Origin: Rhodococcus sp. PAMC28707
GTDB lineage: Bacteria; Actinomycetota; Actinomycetes; Mycobacteriales; Mycobacteriaceae
Length of the DNA: 64,000 bases
Reading direction: 5' to 3'
NCBI RefSeq assembly: GCF_004795915.1
Contig: NZ_CP039253.1
Coordinates: 3,286,001 to 3,350,000 of the forward strand
Part shown: one piece after another, positions 18,026 to 26,900 of the stretch
Layout of the letters: every line of letters begins with the position of its first letter
Position numbering within the stretch: position 1 is the stretch's first letter
Notes under the pieces: generated by a model
Seen by the model: the letters and a program-made list of their open reading frames with translations, nothing else
Databases searched by the model: none
What the model was told of the DNA's origin: nothing
Program-made: the position numbers and the translations under genes

Positions 18026-18958
18026 ATGAGTTTGCCTCTCGCTGAATTGCACATGCATATCGAGGGTTCGTTGGAGCCTGGTCAGATTTTCGAGTTCGCG
18101 GAGCGTAACGATATTCGGTTGCCGTATGCGGATATCGACGAGTTGCGTGGGTTGTACGAGTTCACGGATCTGCAGTCGTTTCTCGATCTTTATTATGCGA
18201 ATACTTCGGTGCTGCGTACTGCTGAGGATTTTGCCGATCTCGGGCGGGCATATTTTGCGCGTGCCAAGGTTGCGGGTATCACGCATGCGGAGGTCTTCTT
18301 CGATCCTCAGGCCCACACCAGCAGGGGTGTTGCGTTGGAGGCGGTGGTGGAGGGTCTGGCCGATGCTGCGGCGTCGAGCGAGCGGGAGTTCGGTGTCACG
18401 AGCGGTTTGATCGCTTCGATTCTGCGGGACAAGCCGGTCTTGCATGCCAACAAGTTGCTCGAGGATTTGCTGGCGATGAAGGCGCCGATCATCGGCCTCG
18501 GTCTCGATTCGGCGGAGATGGGTTTTCCGCCTTCGTTGTTCGTGGACGTGTTCGCGCGTGCGCGGGCGGAAGGTTTGCATGTGGTTGCTCATGCAGGTGA
18601 GGAAGGCCCGGCCGAGTACATCTGGCAGGCGTTGGACCTACTGGGTGCCGAACGTATCGATCACGGGGTTCGTTGCTTGGAAGACGAGGCGTTGGTGAAT
18701 CGTCTTGTCGAAGATGAAATTCCGTTGACTGTCTGTCCGTTTTCGAATGTTCGACTCAAGGTCGTCGATACGCTTGCCGATCATCCGATTCGTCAGATGA
18801 TCGAGCGGGGGCTCGTGGTCACCGTCAATTCGGATGATCCGGCTTACTTCGGCGGTTATGTGGACGACAACTTCGCGGCCCTGACCGATCAGGTCGGCTT
18901 GACCGAACGTGAGCGAGAGATCTTGTACGACAACTCGATTCGCGCCTCGTTCAGCTGA
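18026..18958 (+). CDS. Adenosine deaminase-superfamily enzyme, adenine deaminase type
   Basis: A 310-aa metal-dependent aminohydrolase with the start taken at ATG 18026 (MSLPLAELHMHIEG); a GTG three codons upstream is also in frame. Zinc ligands and catalytic residues are visible: His9/His11 in HMHIEG, His189 in HAGEEGP, and NSDDPAYFGG. EVFFDPQAHTSRGV and CPFSNVRLKVVDTLADHP are typical of the subgroup that deaminates adenine to hypoxanthine, so purine salvage with adenine as substrate is favoured over adenosine. Codon use is visibly richer in T-ending codons (GAT, GTT, TTG, CGT, TAT) than that of its neighbours. The 3' end overlaps the convergent molybdenum-enzyme gene by 8 bp. Confidence 0.88.
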   Translation: MSLPLAELHMHIEGSLEPGQIFEFAERNDIRLPYADIDELRGLYEFTDLQSFLDLYYANTSVLRTAEDFADLGRAYFARAKVAGITHAEVFFDPQAHTSRGVALEAVVEGLADAAASSEREFGVTSGLIASILRDKPVLHANKLLEDLLAMKAPIIGLGLDSAEMGFPPSLFVDVFARARAEGLHVVAHAGEEGPAEYIWQALDLLGAERIDHGVRCLEDEALVNRLVEDEIPLTVCPFSNVRLKVVDTLADHPIRQMIERGLVVTVNSDDPAYFGGYVDDNFAALTDQVGLTEREREILYDNSIRASFS

Positions 18959-20453
18959 CCGATACCGAGATCTTCGGGTATCCGGTTGCGCCGTCTGGAA
19001 CGGTGTCGGCGGTCATGGAGGTTTGGATGTCACCGTTCGCGTCGGTCGCTCGTGCACGAATGGTGTGAGTGCCTGGTGGCGCGTCCCATTCGAGGACCCA
19101 TTGGCGCCAGGTGTCTTTCGAGTATTCCTCGGACAGCGTCGCGGGCATCCAGTTGCCTTCGTCGATCTGGACGTCGACTCCGGAAATGCCCAGGTGCTGA
19201 TGCCAGGCGACGCCGGCGATCATGGTCTTTCCTGCCGGGACCGTTCCGCCGGAGCGAGGCGTATCGATGCGTGAGGCGGTCTTGATCGGTCCGAGTTCGC
19301 CCCATCCCCGGTCGGTCCAGTATGCGGTGACCTGGTCGAATCGTGTCACCTCGAGGTCGGTGACCCATTTGGTGGCCGAGACGTAGCCGTAGAGCCCGGG
19401 GACCACCAGTCTGGCTGGATAGCCATGGCGGACGGGTAGTGGTTGGCCGTTCATACCGACTGCGAGAAGGGCGTCGCGGCCGTCGAGCAGCACCTCCAGT
19501 GGGGTTCCTGCGGTGAACGCGTCGTGGCTCGAAGAGAGCACCATGTCGGCGCCGTCTTGGATCCCGGCTTCTTCGAGAAGGTCTTTCAGCGGGTAACCGA
19601 TCCAGGTGGCATTGCCGATCAGGTCGCCACCGATGACGTTGGAGACGCAGGTCAGGGTCACGGTCTTCTCGACGGCTTCGCGTTGCATCAGATCCTCGAA
19701 GGTGATCTCGAGTTCTCGCTCCACCATGCCGTGGATGCGGAGTTTCCAGGTGTCCGATGGCACTTGCGGTAAGGCCAGTGCGGTGTCGATTCGGTAGAAG
19801 TCCTCGTTCGGGGTGATGTAGGACGCCAAGCCGTCGATGTCCATCGTCGCGTTGAGATCGGCGCCGGGCGGGATCGGGGCCTGTGGTTTCGGGGTCGGAA
19901 GCAGAAATGCGAGGCGGTTGGCCGTGACGCTGCGGGCTTGACCGATCATCCGGCCGGCGGTTCCGGCAACTACTGCGAGCGCCCCCGCAGCAACGGCAAG
20001 GCCGAGGAAATTCCGTCTGCTCATGCCCTGTGCCGGTTCGGGTGCTTCGGCGGCGCGGATCAGCGCGTTCAGCACGGCGATCCCGACGGCGACTCCCGCG
20101 ACGGTCGGGACAGCGTCGAGCAGGGTGCTTCCGCTGCGAGTCAGCGCTGCAATCACCCCGACGGCGCCGAGTCCAGCGAACAGCACGGCGCCGCGTGGAG
20201 CGCGCATCATGCCCGCGACGGCTGCGAGCGCGGCGATGATCAGCGACATGCCGACGAAGAGAGCCGTTTTGTCCGAGGTGCCGAAGGTATCGATCGCCCA
20301 TTCGCGGACTGCTTCGGGGGTGTTGTCGACCACCGCCGAGCCGACGGCATAGAACGGAGAGGAGTTCGGCCCGAAGGGAACCGAGACGAGTTCGCCGACG
20401 CCGAGAATCACTCCTGCCGCGAGGAGACCGGATAGTGCACGCTTCAACATCAC
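18951..20453 (-). CDS. Membrane-anchored molybdopterin oxidoreductase (sulfite-oxidase fold)
   Basis: A 500-aa protein. Residues 1-135 hold about four transmembrane helices. At residues 144-150 comes MSRRNFLG, a twin-arginine motif, followed by a fifth hydrophobic segment (LAVAAGALAVVAGTAG). The remainder is a sulfite-oxidase-type molybdenum-cofactor domain with the metal-ligating Cys269 in VTLTCVSNVIGGD and the motifs HGYPARLVVPGLYG and SATKWVTDLEV. A C-terminal Mo-Co dimerisation domain follows (IAGVAWHQHLGISGVDVQID). The cofactor domain should lie outside the membrane. The mixed layout implies Sec insertion of the first helices and Tat export of the last. Substrate unknown. It converges on the deaminase gene with an 8-bp overlap. 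Confidence 0.92.
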   Translation of the reverse strand: MMLKRALSGLLAAGVILGVGELVSVPFGPNSSPFYAVGSAVVDNTPEAVREWAIDTFGTSDKTALFVGMSLIIAALAAVAGMMRAPRGAVLFAGLGAVGVIAALTRSGSTLLDAVPTVAGVAVGIAVLNALIRAAEAPEPAQGMSRRNFLGLAVAAGALAVVAGTAGRMIGQARSVTANRLAFLLPTPKPQAPIPPGADLNATMDIDGLASYITPNEDFYRIDTALALPQVPSDTWKLRIHGMVERELEITFEDLMQREAVEKTVTLTCVSNVIGGDLIGNATWIGYPLKDLLEEAGIQDGADMVLSSSHDAFTAGTPLEVLLDGRDALLAVGMNGQPLPVRHGYPARLVVPGLYGYVSATKWVTDLEVTRFDQVTAYWTDRGWGELGPIKTASRIDTPRSGGTVPAGKTMIAGVAWHQHLGISGVDVQIDEGNWMPATLSEEYSKDTWRQWVLEWDAPPGTHTIRARATDANGDIQTSMTADTVPDGATGYPKISVSVS

Positions 20454-20500
20454 TCCACGATAAGCGGTGCTCTCGTCGGGCCTTGGGTTTCGGTCCGCGT

Positions 20501-21817
20501 CTACTTGCGTAACCGCTGCTGAAGGTACTCGTTGTCGAACAACCTGTCCGGATCGAACTTGTCACGAATGTCGCAGAAGTCGTCGAAGTGCTCGTACGCT
20601 CCGGCGAAGTCTTCGGCCCGAAGCGAGTTCAGCTTTCCCCAGTGCGGCCTGCCGCCGACGCTGCGCGCAATCGCTTCGACCGCGTCGAAGTACTCGCGAT
20701 GGTCCACTCGGTGATACTGATGGACGGCGATGTAGGCGGTATCTCGGCCGTAGGCGGTGGAGAGCCAGATGTCGTCCCCCGCCGCGAACCGCACCTCTAC
20801 GGGAAACGCGACCGTGACGGTAGAAGACTCCAGCCATCGATCGATTTCGCGCAACACATACGTGGCCGATTCTGCCGGTATCGCGTACTCCATTTCGCGG
20901 AACCTGACGGTGCGGGAGGACGCGAACACGCGATAGCTACGGTCGGTGAACTCGCGAGCAGACAGCGCCCGCGCGGAGAACATGTTGATTCGCGGAGTCG
21001 CACGGGGAAACCTGGTCACTGCTCGATTGACTACCTCGAAGACCGTGTTGGACAACAACTCGTCGTCGATGTAGGCCCGCACCGATCCGAGTGGGGACAG
21101 TGGCGTGTCTGCCGGTAGCCGCGTGTTCCGCTTGGTCAGCACCCGATCGGTGTGCGGAAACCAATAGAACTCGAAGTGGTCGACGCCGGAGACCGTCTCG
21201 TTCAGATGGGCAAGCGTTCCATCGAGCGTCGCGGGTGCCTCGACGGCGTGCAGCGCAAAGGCGGGCTCGCAGGCCAAGGTCACCTTTGTGATGATGCCCA
21301 GCGCACCGAGCCCGACACGGGCAGCGTCGAAGAGGTTTGTATCGAACGTCGCCGAACAGTTGATCAGCTGCCCGTCGGCGGTGAGTATTTCGAGCGCGCG
21401 AACTTGTGTGGCGATGCCACCGAATCGTGCACCGGTGCCGTGGGTACCTGTCGAAATTGCTCCCGCCACGGATTGAGAGTCGATGTCGCCGAGATTCGTC
21501 ATCGCCAATCCGAGGTCCCACAGGCGGGCTGTCAGCTCCCCCAATCGAGTTCCGGCGAGCACGGTGACCGAGGTGGAGCCATCGGCTTCGGGGACAACAG
21601 ATTCGATTCCGTACAGCATGTCGAGACTGACCTGTACTCCGTCGGTCACGGCAATCGAGGTGAACGAATGGCCGGCGCCGACGCATTTGACGCGAAGGCC
21701 ACATTCGACCGCCCGCAGGACCACCGACCTGAGCTCGTCGATCGTTCGCGGCATGAGGTAGTCCGCTGGATGTGCGGTCTGATTGCCGGCCCAATTCTTC
21801 CATGTATGCCCCGTCAT
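20501..21817 (-). CDS. FAD-linked aldonolactone oxidase (D-arabinono-1,4-lactone oxidase / gulonolactone dehydrogenase family)
   Basis: A 438-aa VAO-type flavoprotein. The FAD-binding domain shows VKCVGAGHSFTSIA, whose His is the usual covalent FAD anchor, plus TNLGDIDSQSVAGAISTGTH and GLGALGIITKVTL. The C-terminal ALO domain has the signature RPHWGKLN. It oxidises sugar lactones such as L-gulono- or D-arabinono-1,4-lactone; the mycobacterial counterpart is Rv1771 (recalled). Transcription is divergent from a TetR gene 77 bp away, and its promoter puts the start point at or next to the ATG. A PLP enzyme resembling Rv1769 lies beyond the TetR gene, so the neighbourhood looks conserved. Confidence 0.93.
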   Translation of the reverse strand: MTGHTWKNWAGNQTAHPADYLMPRTIDELRSVVLRAVECGLRVKCVGAGHSFTSIAVTDGVQVSLDMLYGIESVVPEADGSTSVTVLAGTRLGELTARLWDLGLAMTNLGDIDSQSVAGAISTGTHGTGARFGGIATQVRALEILTADGQLINCSATFDTNLFDAARVGLGALGIITKVTLACEPAFALHAVEAPATLDGTLAHLNETVSGVDHFEFYWFPHTDRVLTKRNTRLPADTPLSPLGSVRAYIDDELLSNTVFEVVNRAVTRFPRATPRINMFSARALSAREFTDRSYRVFASSRTVRFREMEYAIPAESATYVLREIDRWLESSTVTVAFPVEVRFAAGDDIWLSTAYGRDTAYIAVHQYHRVDHREYFDAVEAIARSVGGRPHWGKLNSLRAEDFAGAYEHFDDFCDIRDKFDPDRLFDNEYLQQRLRK

Positions 21818-21823
21818 GGCATA

Positions 21824-21852
21824 ACTATGGATCGCCCGTCCGACACGGTCAA
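21824..21852 (-). promoter_or_regulatory. Promoter of the aldonolactone oxidase gene
   Basis: On the minus strand TTGACC (21852-21847) and CATAGT (21829-21824) are separated by exactly 17 bp. Transcription would begin around 21817-21818, which is the A of the ATG, implying a leaderless mRNA. The same 77-bp divergent region holds TACTAT (21882-21887) on the plus strand, 7 bp before the TetR ATG. The divergent TetR protein is the natural candidate regulator. Confidence 0.6.
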
Positions 21853-21894
21853 TTTTTCCGACGTATCGCTCTGTCTGGGCCTACTATCGTGGGC

Positions 21895-22536
21895 ATGCAG
21901 ACCCAGTTGTCGGCAGATTCGCGCCGTACGCACTTGGTGGCATCTGCGGTGCAACGAGCCGAGCACGTCGGCATCGAGGGGTTGACCGTTCGCGGTGTCG
22001 CCGATGAAGCGGGCGTCACCCAGGCCGCTGTCTATTACTGCTTCGAAACGAAAGAAGCGCTCGTCATTGCCATGGGGGAACGGTTGCTCTCCGATGTGAC
22101 CGGGGCGTTGCACAGCGCATTCGACCGAGCGGTGGATGCACGCGAACTCTCCGGTGTGCGCGGACTTCGCGAACTGGTGCACAGCGGCCTGAGTGGTATC
22201 TGGCCCGGCATCGAGCAGTCCGCTGACCGGCAACTGCTGTCCTACGAGATCAAGACGTACCTGTTGCGCCACCGCGCACTCGGTTCGGAACAGGCAGCCC
22301 AGATCGCCACCGGGCAGTACCGCATGCGTGACTCCGAAGCCCTGGAATTCTTCGAGCGCTGCGCCGCCCATACCGGTATCCGATGGCTGGAGCCACCTGA
22401 CGCGGTAGCCAGGTTCGGCATGGCCGTCATCGACGGTATGGTCCTGCGTTGGTTGGTGGACCGAGACGAGATAGCAGTCATCGCGCAGCTCGATGACCTA
22501 TCCGGTCTGATAGCAGCCAAAGCCGTCGATCTGTGA
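21895..22536 (+). CDS. TetR-family transcriptional regulator
   Basis: A 213-aa protein from ATG 21895 (MQTQLSADSRRTHLV); a GTG two codons upstream is in frame. The N-terminal helix-turn-helix is clear (LTVRGVADEAGVTQAAVYYC, then FETKEAL). The rest is a helical ligand-binding domain without a recognisable ligand signature. A -10-like TACTAT ends seven bases before the ATG, so the mRNA may be leaderless. It is divergent from the aldonolactone oxidase and upstream of a PLP-enzyme gene, so it probably controls one or both. Confidence 0.92.
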   Translation: MQTQLSADSRRTHLVASAVQRAEHVGIEGLTVRGVADEAGVTQAAVYYCFETKEALVIAMGERLLSDVTGALHSAFDRAVDARELSGVRGLRELVHSGLSGIWPGIEQSADRQLLSYEIKTYLLRHRALGSEQAAQIATGQYRMRDSEALEFFERCAAHTGIRWLEPPDAVARFGMAVIDGMVLRWLVDRDEIAVIAQLDDLSGLIAAKAVDL

Positions 22537-22618
22537 CGGTCGCTGGGACACACCATGCTCCCGGTGCTTGACTGACAGCCCCCCGCAGTAGCGAGTAGAC
22601 GAAAAGGAAGACAGCTCA

Positions 22619-23926
22619 GTGACGTCACTTCTCGGTCGGATCACCCACAACTCAGCCACACGCGATAAGGCGACACCGGACGCGGCCCTCGACCGTATCG
22701 CTTCGGCCACCAAGGACCTGGAACCACCTTTCGCTGCCGTGGACTCGGTTGCATTGGACTTCAACGCGTCCGAGTTGATACGGCGTAGCAATGCACTACC
22801 GGTTCGGGTCGCCAGCAAGTCGGTGCGATCGCGAGCGATACTCGGCCGTGTCCTCGGAAAGGATCCGGTTGCCGAATCCACGGCCGGATCGAATACGGCT
22901 GCAGGGCAAGGGTTTCAGGGAATCATGGCGTACTCGACGGCGGAAGCGGTGTGGCTCGCAGGCGCCGGTGATCGGCACGGAGTCGATGGCGTCGAGGACA
23001 TCCTCATGGGATATCCGAGCGTCGACACCCAATCCCTTGCCGCGATCACCCGTGATCCGGTGCTGTCTGCACGTATCACTCTCATGGTCGACGACGTTGC
23101 ACATCTCGACATCATTCGAGCCGCAGCCGGTTCCGATCGACTCTCTCCGCGCATCTGTATCGATGTCGACGCTTCGCTACGGATCGGTCCCGTCCATATC
23201 GGTGTCAGGCGCTCGCCGCTACGTGAGCCGGCTCAGGTAGCCGAATTCGCACGCATCGCGCATGCACGAGGATTCCACGTCGTCGGAGTGATGTTCTACG
23301 AAGCCCAGATCGCGGGGTTGCCGGACTCGAATCCCGCTGTCGAGTTGATGAAGCGACTATCGGCATCGGAGCTTCTGATGCGGCGCCAGGCAGTAGTCAG
23401 CGCAGTAACCGATGTTGTCGGGCCATTGGAAATTGTCAATGGTGGTGGCACCGGTTCACTCGAGGTGACCTCGGCGGACTCCGTCGTCACCGAGGTCACC
23501 GCCGGGTCGGGGCTTTTCCTGCCCGGTCTGTTCGACCGCTACAAGGCTTTTCCGTCGAATCCGGCCCTGTATTTCGCGTTGCCGGTTCTCCGCAAGCCCA
23601 CCGCAGCGATCGCGACGGCATTCGGCGGCGGGTACATAGCTTCGGGACCGGTGTCGGCTACGCGAGTGCCGTTGCCCGTCGGGTTCTCGAATGCGGTGCG
23701 CGGGGTGACCCGCGGCGGATTGAAGCTGATCCGAAACGAAGGTGCAGGCGAGGTTCAGACGCCGCTGCGTGGTGCCGAATCGGTCGCGATCGGTGACCGA
23801 ATCTGGTTCCGTCACGCCAAGGCAGGCGAAGTGTGCGAGCGTTTCGACACGCTGTACGTCATCGACGCAGACGGTGGACGGACTGCGGTCCCGACCTACC
23901 GAGGAGAGTCGAAGAACTTCGGCTAG
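22619..23926 (+). CDS. PLP-dependent alanine racemase-like protein (amino acid deaminase/aldolase type, Rv1769-like)
   Basis: A 435-aa fold-type III PLP enzyme starting at GTG 22619, with GGAAG 8-10 bases upstream. The N-terminal barrel has the PLP lysine Lys67 in LPVRVASKSVRS. Further blocks are QGIMAYSTAEAVWLAGAG, PRICIDVDASLRIG and the phosphate-binding region VNGGGTGSLEVTS. The C-terminal beta domain ends RFDTLYVIDADGGRTAVPTY. It is longer than ordinary alanine racemase (about 380 aa) and resembles D-threonine aldolase/deaminase-type proteins. Substrate is uncertain. Association with the aldonolactone oxidase matches the Rv1769-Rv1771 neighbourhood of M. tuberculosis from memory. It converges on the helicase gene with 12 bp between stops. 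Confidence 0.83.
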   Translation: MTSLLGRITHNSATRDKATPDAALDRIASATKDLEPPFAAVDSVALDFNASELIRRSNALPVRVASKSVRSRAILGRVLGKDPVAESTAGSNTAAGQGFQGIMAYSTAEAVWLAGAGDRHGVDGVEDILMGYPSVDTQSLAAITRDPVLSARITLMVDDVAHLDIIRAAAGSDRLSPRICIDVDASLRIGPVHIGVRRSPLREPAQVAEFARIAHARGFHVVGVMFYEAQIAGLPDSNPAVELMKRLSASELLMRRQAVVSAVTDVVGPLEIVNGGGTGSLEVTSADSVVTEVTAGSGLFLPGLFDRYKAFPSNPALYFALPVLRKPTAAIATAFGGGYIASGPVSATRVPLPVGFSNAVRGVTRGGLKLIRNEGAGEVQTPLRGAESVAIGDRIWFRHAKAGEVCERFDTLYVIDADGGRTAVPTYRGESKNFG

Positions 23927-23929
23927 TCA

Positions 23930-23971
23930 TGCCCGCTGTTACCCCTGCCCGCTGTTCCCCTGCCCGCTGTT
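23930..23971. repeat. Three-copy short tandem repeat at a convergent gene junction
   Basis: The 11-mer TGCCCGCTGTT occurs at 23930-23940, 23946-23956 and 23961-23971, separated by ACCCC and CCCC. The last two copies lie inside the 3' end of the TM0106-type gene and encode its terminal NSGQGNSGQG. The first lies in the 12-bp gap between stops. Copy-number slippage here would change the protein's C-terminus. Confidence 0.8.
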
Positions 23972-26900
23972 ACTCAGTGCCATGAAGGTTCCCAATGTGA
24001 CGAGCCCGTCGGGGGTTGCGGGGAGGTGCTGAGTGAGGCTGCGGGACCGGACGAGAAATGCAGCCCACTGGCCACGCGAGATTGCCACGTTCAGTCTGTT
24101 GCGTGAGAGCAGAAATCCCATTCCGCGGGGGACGTCGTCGACGGACGAGGCGGCCATCGAGACGAGGACCACCGGAGCCTGACGGCCTTGAATCTTGTCG
24201 ACGGTTCCCACCGTCACCTCGTCGAGGCCGACCTCTGCGAGGTGGGCGAGGATGGCGGCGACCTGCGCGTTGTATGCGGCGACGACGAGAAAGTCCGATG
24301 CCGCGAGCGCTCGGGTCCCTTCGAACGATGCAGGATCCGTCCACTCGTTGCCGATCAGCCCCTGAATACGAGTGGCGATTTCCGCGGCTTCCTCCGGCGA
24401 GCTCGTCGAGTTCCCGTGATGATCGACAAGGACGGTGTGCAGGCCGGGGGCGAGTCCGTCGAGGCTTCTTGACTCGGTCGCCTCGCGGTTCGACTCGAGG
24501 CGCCCCTCGTACGCCAGCGCCGATACCGGCGCGCACAGTGCCGGGTGCATACGCCACGTGGTGGCCAGGAAGTAGCCGCGATCGGCAGGAAGGGCGCCGT
24601 GTCCGGCAGCGAGCCAACCGAGCGCTGATCGGTCGACGGGTTCGGGGTGGGTTCCCTGGCTTACCTGGGGTAGTTGTTGTGGATCGCCCAGCAGCAACAG
24701 ATTTCGAGCTGCACCGGCGACGGCGATGGTGTTGGCCAGCGAGAATTGGCCGGCTTCGTCGATGACGAGAAGATCGAGCGACCCTGGCACTACCCGGGTG
24801 GAATGCGAGAAGTCCCACGCTGTACCGCCGATGACGCAGCCGCGATCTGCGTCGGCGACGAAGCCGGGGTACTCGGTTTCCTTCAGTACGGTCTGTTCGG
24901 TCGGTGCTTTCTTCCCGACTGATCGGGCGTCGACTCCCGCCTCGACGACGGTGGCGAGGAGATTGTCGACCACCATGTGTGATTGTCCGACAACTCCGAT
25001 GCGCCAATGATGCTCGCGCACAAGGTGGGCTATGACCTTGGATGCGGTGTAGGTCTTTCCGGTTCCGGGCGGGCCTTGAACCGCCAGATACGAGTGGTCG
25101 AGGTCGAGAAGCGCTGCAGTGATTGCCGAGGCATAGTCGCTTCCGTTTACGGGTGGAAGCGGATTGCCCGATGTGGTTCGAGGTGGCGACAGCGCCATCA
25201 GATCGGCCACGGCGGTCAGTGGCAGATCGGGCAGCGCGTCATCGACCTCGGTGGCGGCGGTCTCGATCGCGGACTCGAGGCTTGCGGTGGGTACGGGGCG
25301 GTCCGGAGCTGTCGCTATCGGAGCATCGAAATACGGCTCGGTGCCCGCTCGCAGAGATTCCTCGACGATGACGGCATCTCGGGTGCCGGCGAACCCGACG
25401 TCGACGATCTTCGCCATGGACGAACCACGATGGGTCGGGTGAAGCTTGTCCAACCCCTCGGGTGACGGATTGTCGTACAACAATCTGACCGTATGACCGA
25501 CTCCGCCGATGACACCGTTGGACAGTTCACCGACGAGTCTCAATTTTCTACGGAGAACTCGTTGGCGTGGTGCGGTTTTCATCCAATCGTGGAGAATTTC
25601 TACGTGATCGATCTTCATGACGTCGGCGGCGTCGGACCACTCGTCGACAGGGTCGGTCAGTCTGTCGAAGTGAGCCCACCAGAAAGGCTTACGCTCGCGT
25701 CGGTGGAAGCCGACGGCGCCCGCGTACATGGCAACCGCCTGCTGAGCCGATGTTCGATTCCAGGGCAGGCCGGCGTACTTGCCGAGTGAGATTTCCAGTG
25801 GGGTTGCAGTGTCTTCCCGTTCGACGACCGGTTCGCTCGGCTTGCGGGGTGTCACCCCGGCGTCGGAGGCCCTGGCGAGAAGCCAATCGCGGAGCTCGAT
25901 CGTCGAGACGCAGTCCGTCCGGTTGTACTCGGCGATCTCGTTCAGCAGTTCCGCCGCCGCTGCATCCTCGCCTGCATCGCGGAACTCGCACCAGTGTGCG
26001 TACTCGACGATCGAAGCCGCCGCATTCGTGACATCGCCTGATCTGTCCTCGGGCATGTACAGCGGTTCGAGCTTCTTGATGCTGTACGACCTGGCACCGA
26101 TGCGAACCGACGTGCGGACGATTGGATACAGATCCACCAGGACCTCGTGTCGCAGCAGGTCGTCCACGACGTCCTCGCCGACGCCGTACCGGCCTGCCAG
26201 CCGAAGTAGCGCTGTCTTCTCGTACGGGGCGTAGTGGTAGACGTGCATGTTCGGGTATTCGGCGCGCCTGGCCGTGACGTAGGCGAGAAAATCGATCAGC
26301 GCCTGACGTTCCTGGCTGCGATCGTGTGCCCAGAACGGCTCGAACGACAAATCCGTGTTCAGAACACCGAAGAGGTACTCCAGACCCCAGTCGTTCGGAT
26401 TTGCCGGATCGGCCCAGAGCGGGTCGCCTTCGAAGTCGAAGAAGATGTCACCGGGGTCCGGTTCTGGGATCGAGCCGAGACCTCGAGCGTCGAAGATGTC
26501 GAATTCGGCGGCGCCGGTGCGCTCCTGACGCACCTGCAGTGCGGCCTGTGCCCGCAGACTCGTCGATGTTCTCTCCGACATGCCGTTTACTGGACCGGCC
26601 GAGGCTGCAAGCTCCTCGATCGTCGAGATGCCTGCGTCGATCAGTCGCTCGCGCGCCGAACTGCGCATACCCGCAACAAGAACCAGGTCTCGGTGTTCCT
26701 CGACCTGCACCGAGCAGGTATCGCACCGGCCGCACGCGGAATATTTCGCATCTGCCCACCCGACGGCGGTCCCCTCCGCCTGATGCTCGTCGAGTATGCG
26801 TTGGAGGTTCTCGCGGGACTGCCGATAGACGGCAAGTATTTCGGTGAGGGTGTGGCTCGAAGTGCTGCCGTCGCCGAGCATCAGATGCACGTGATCGGAC

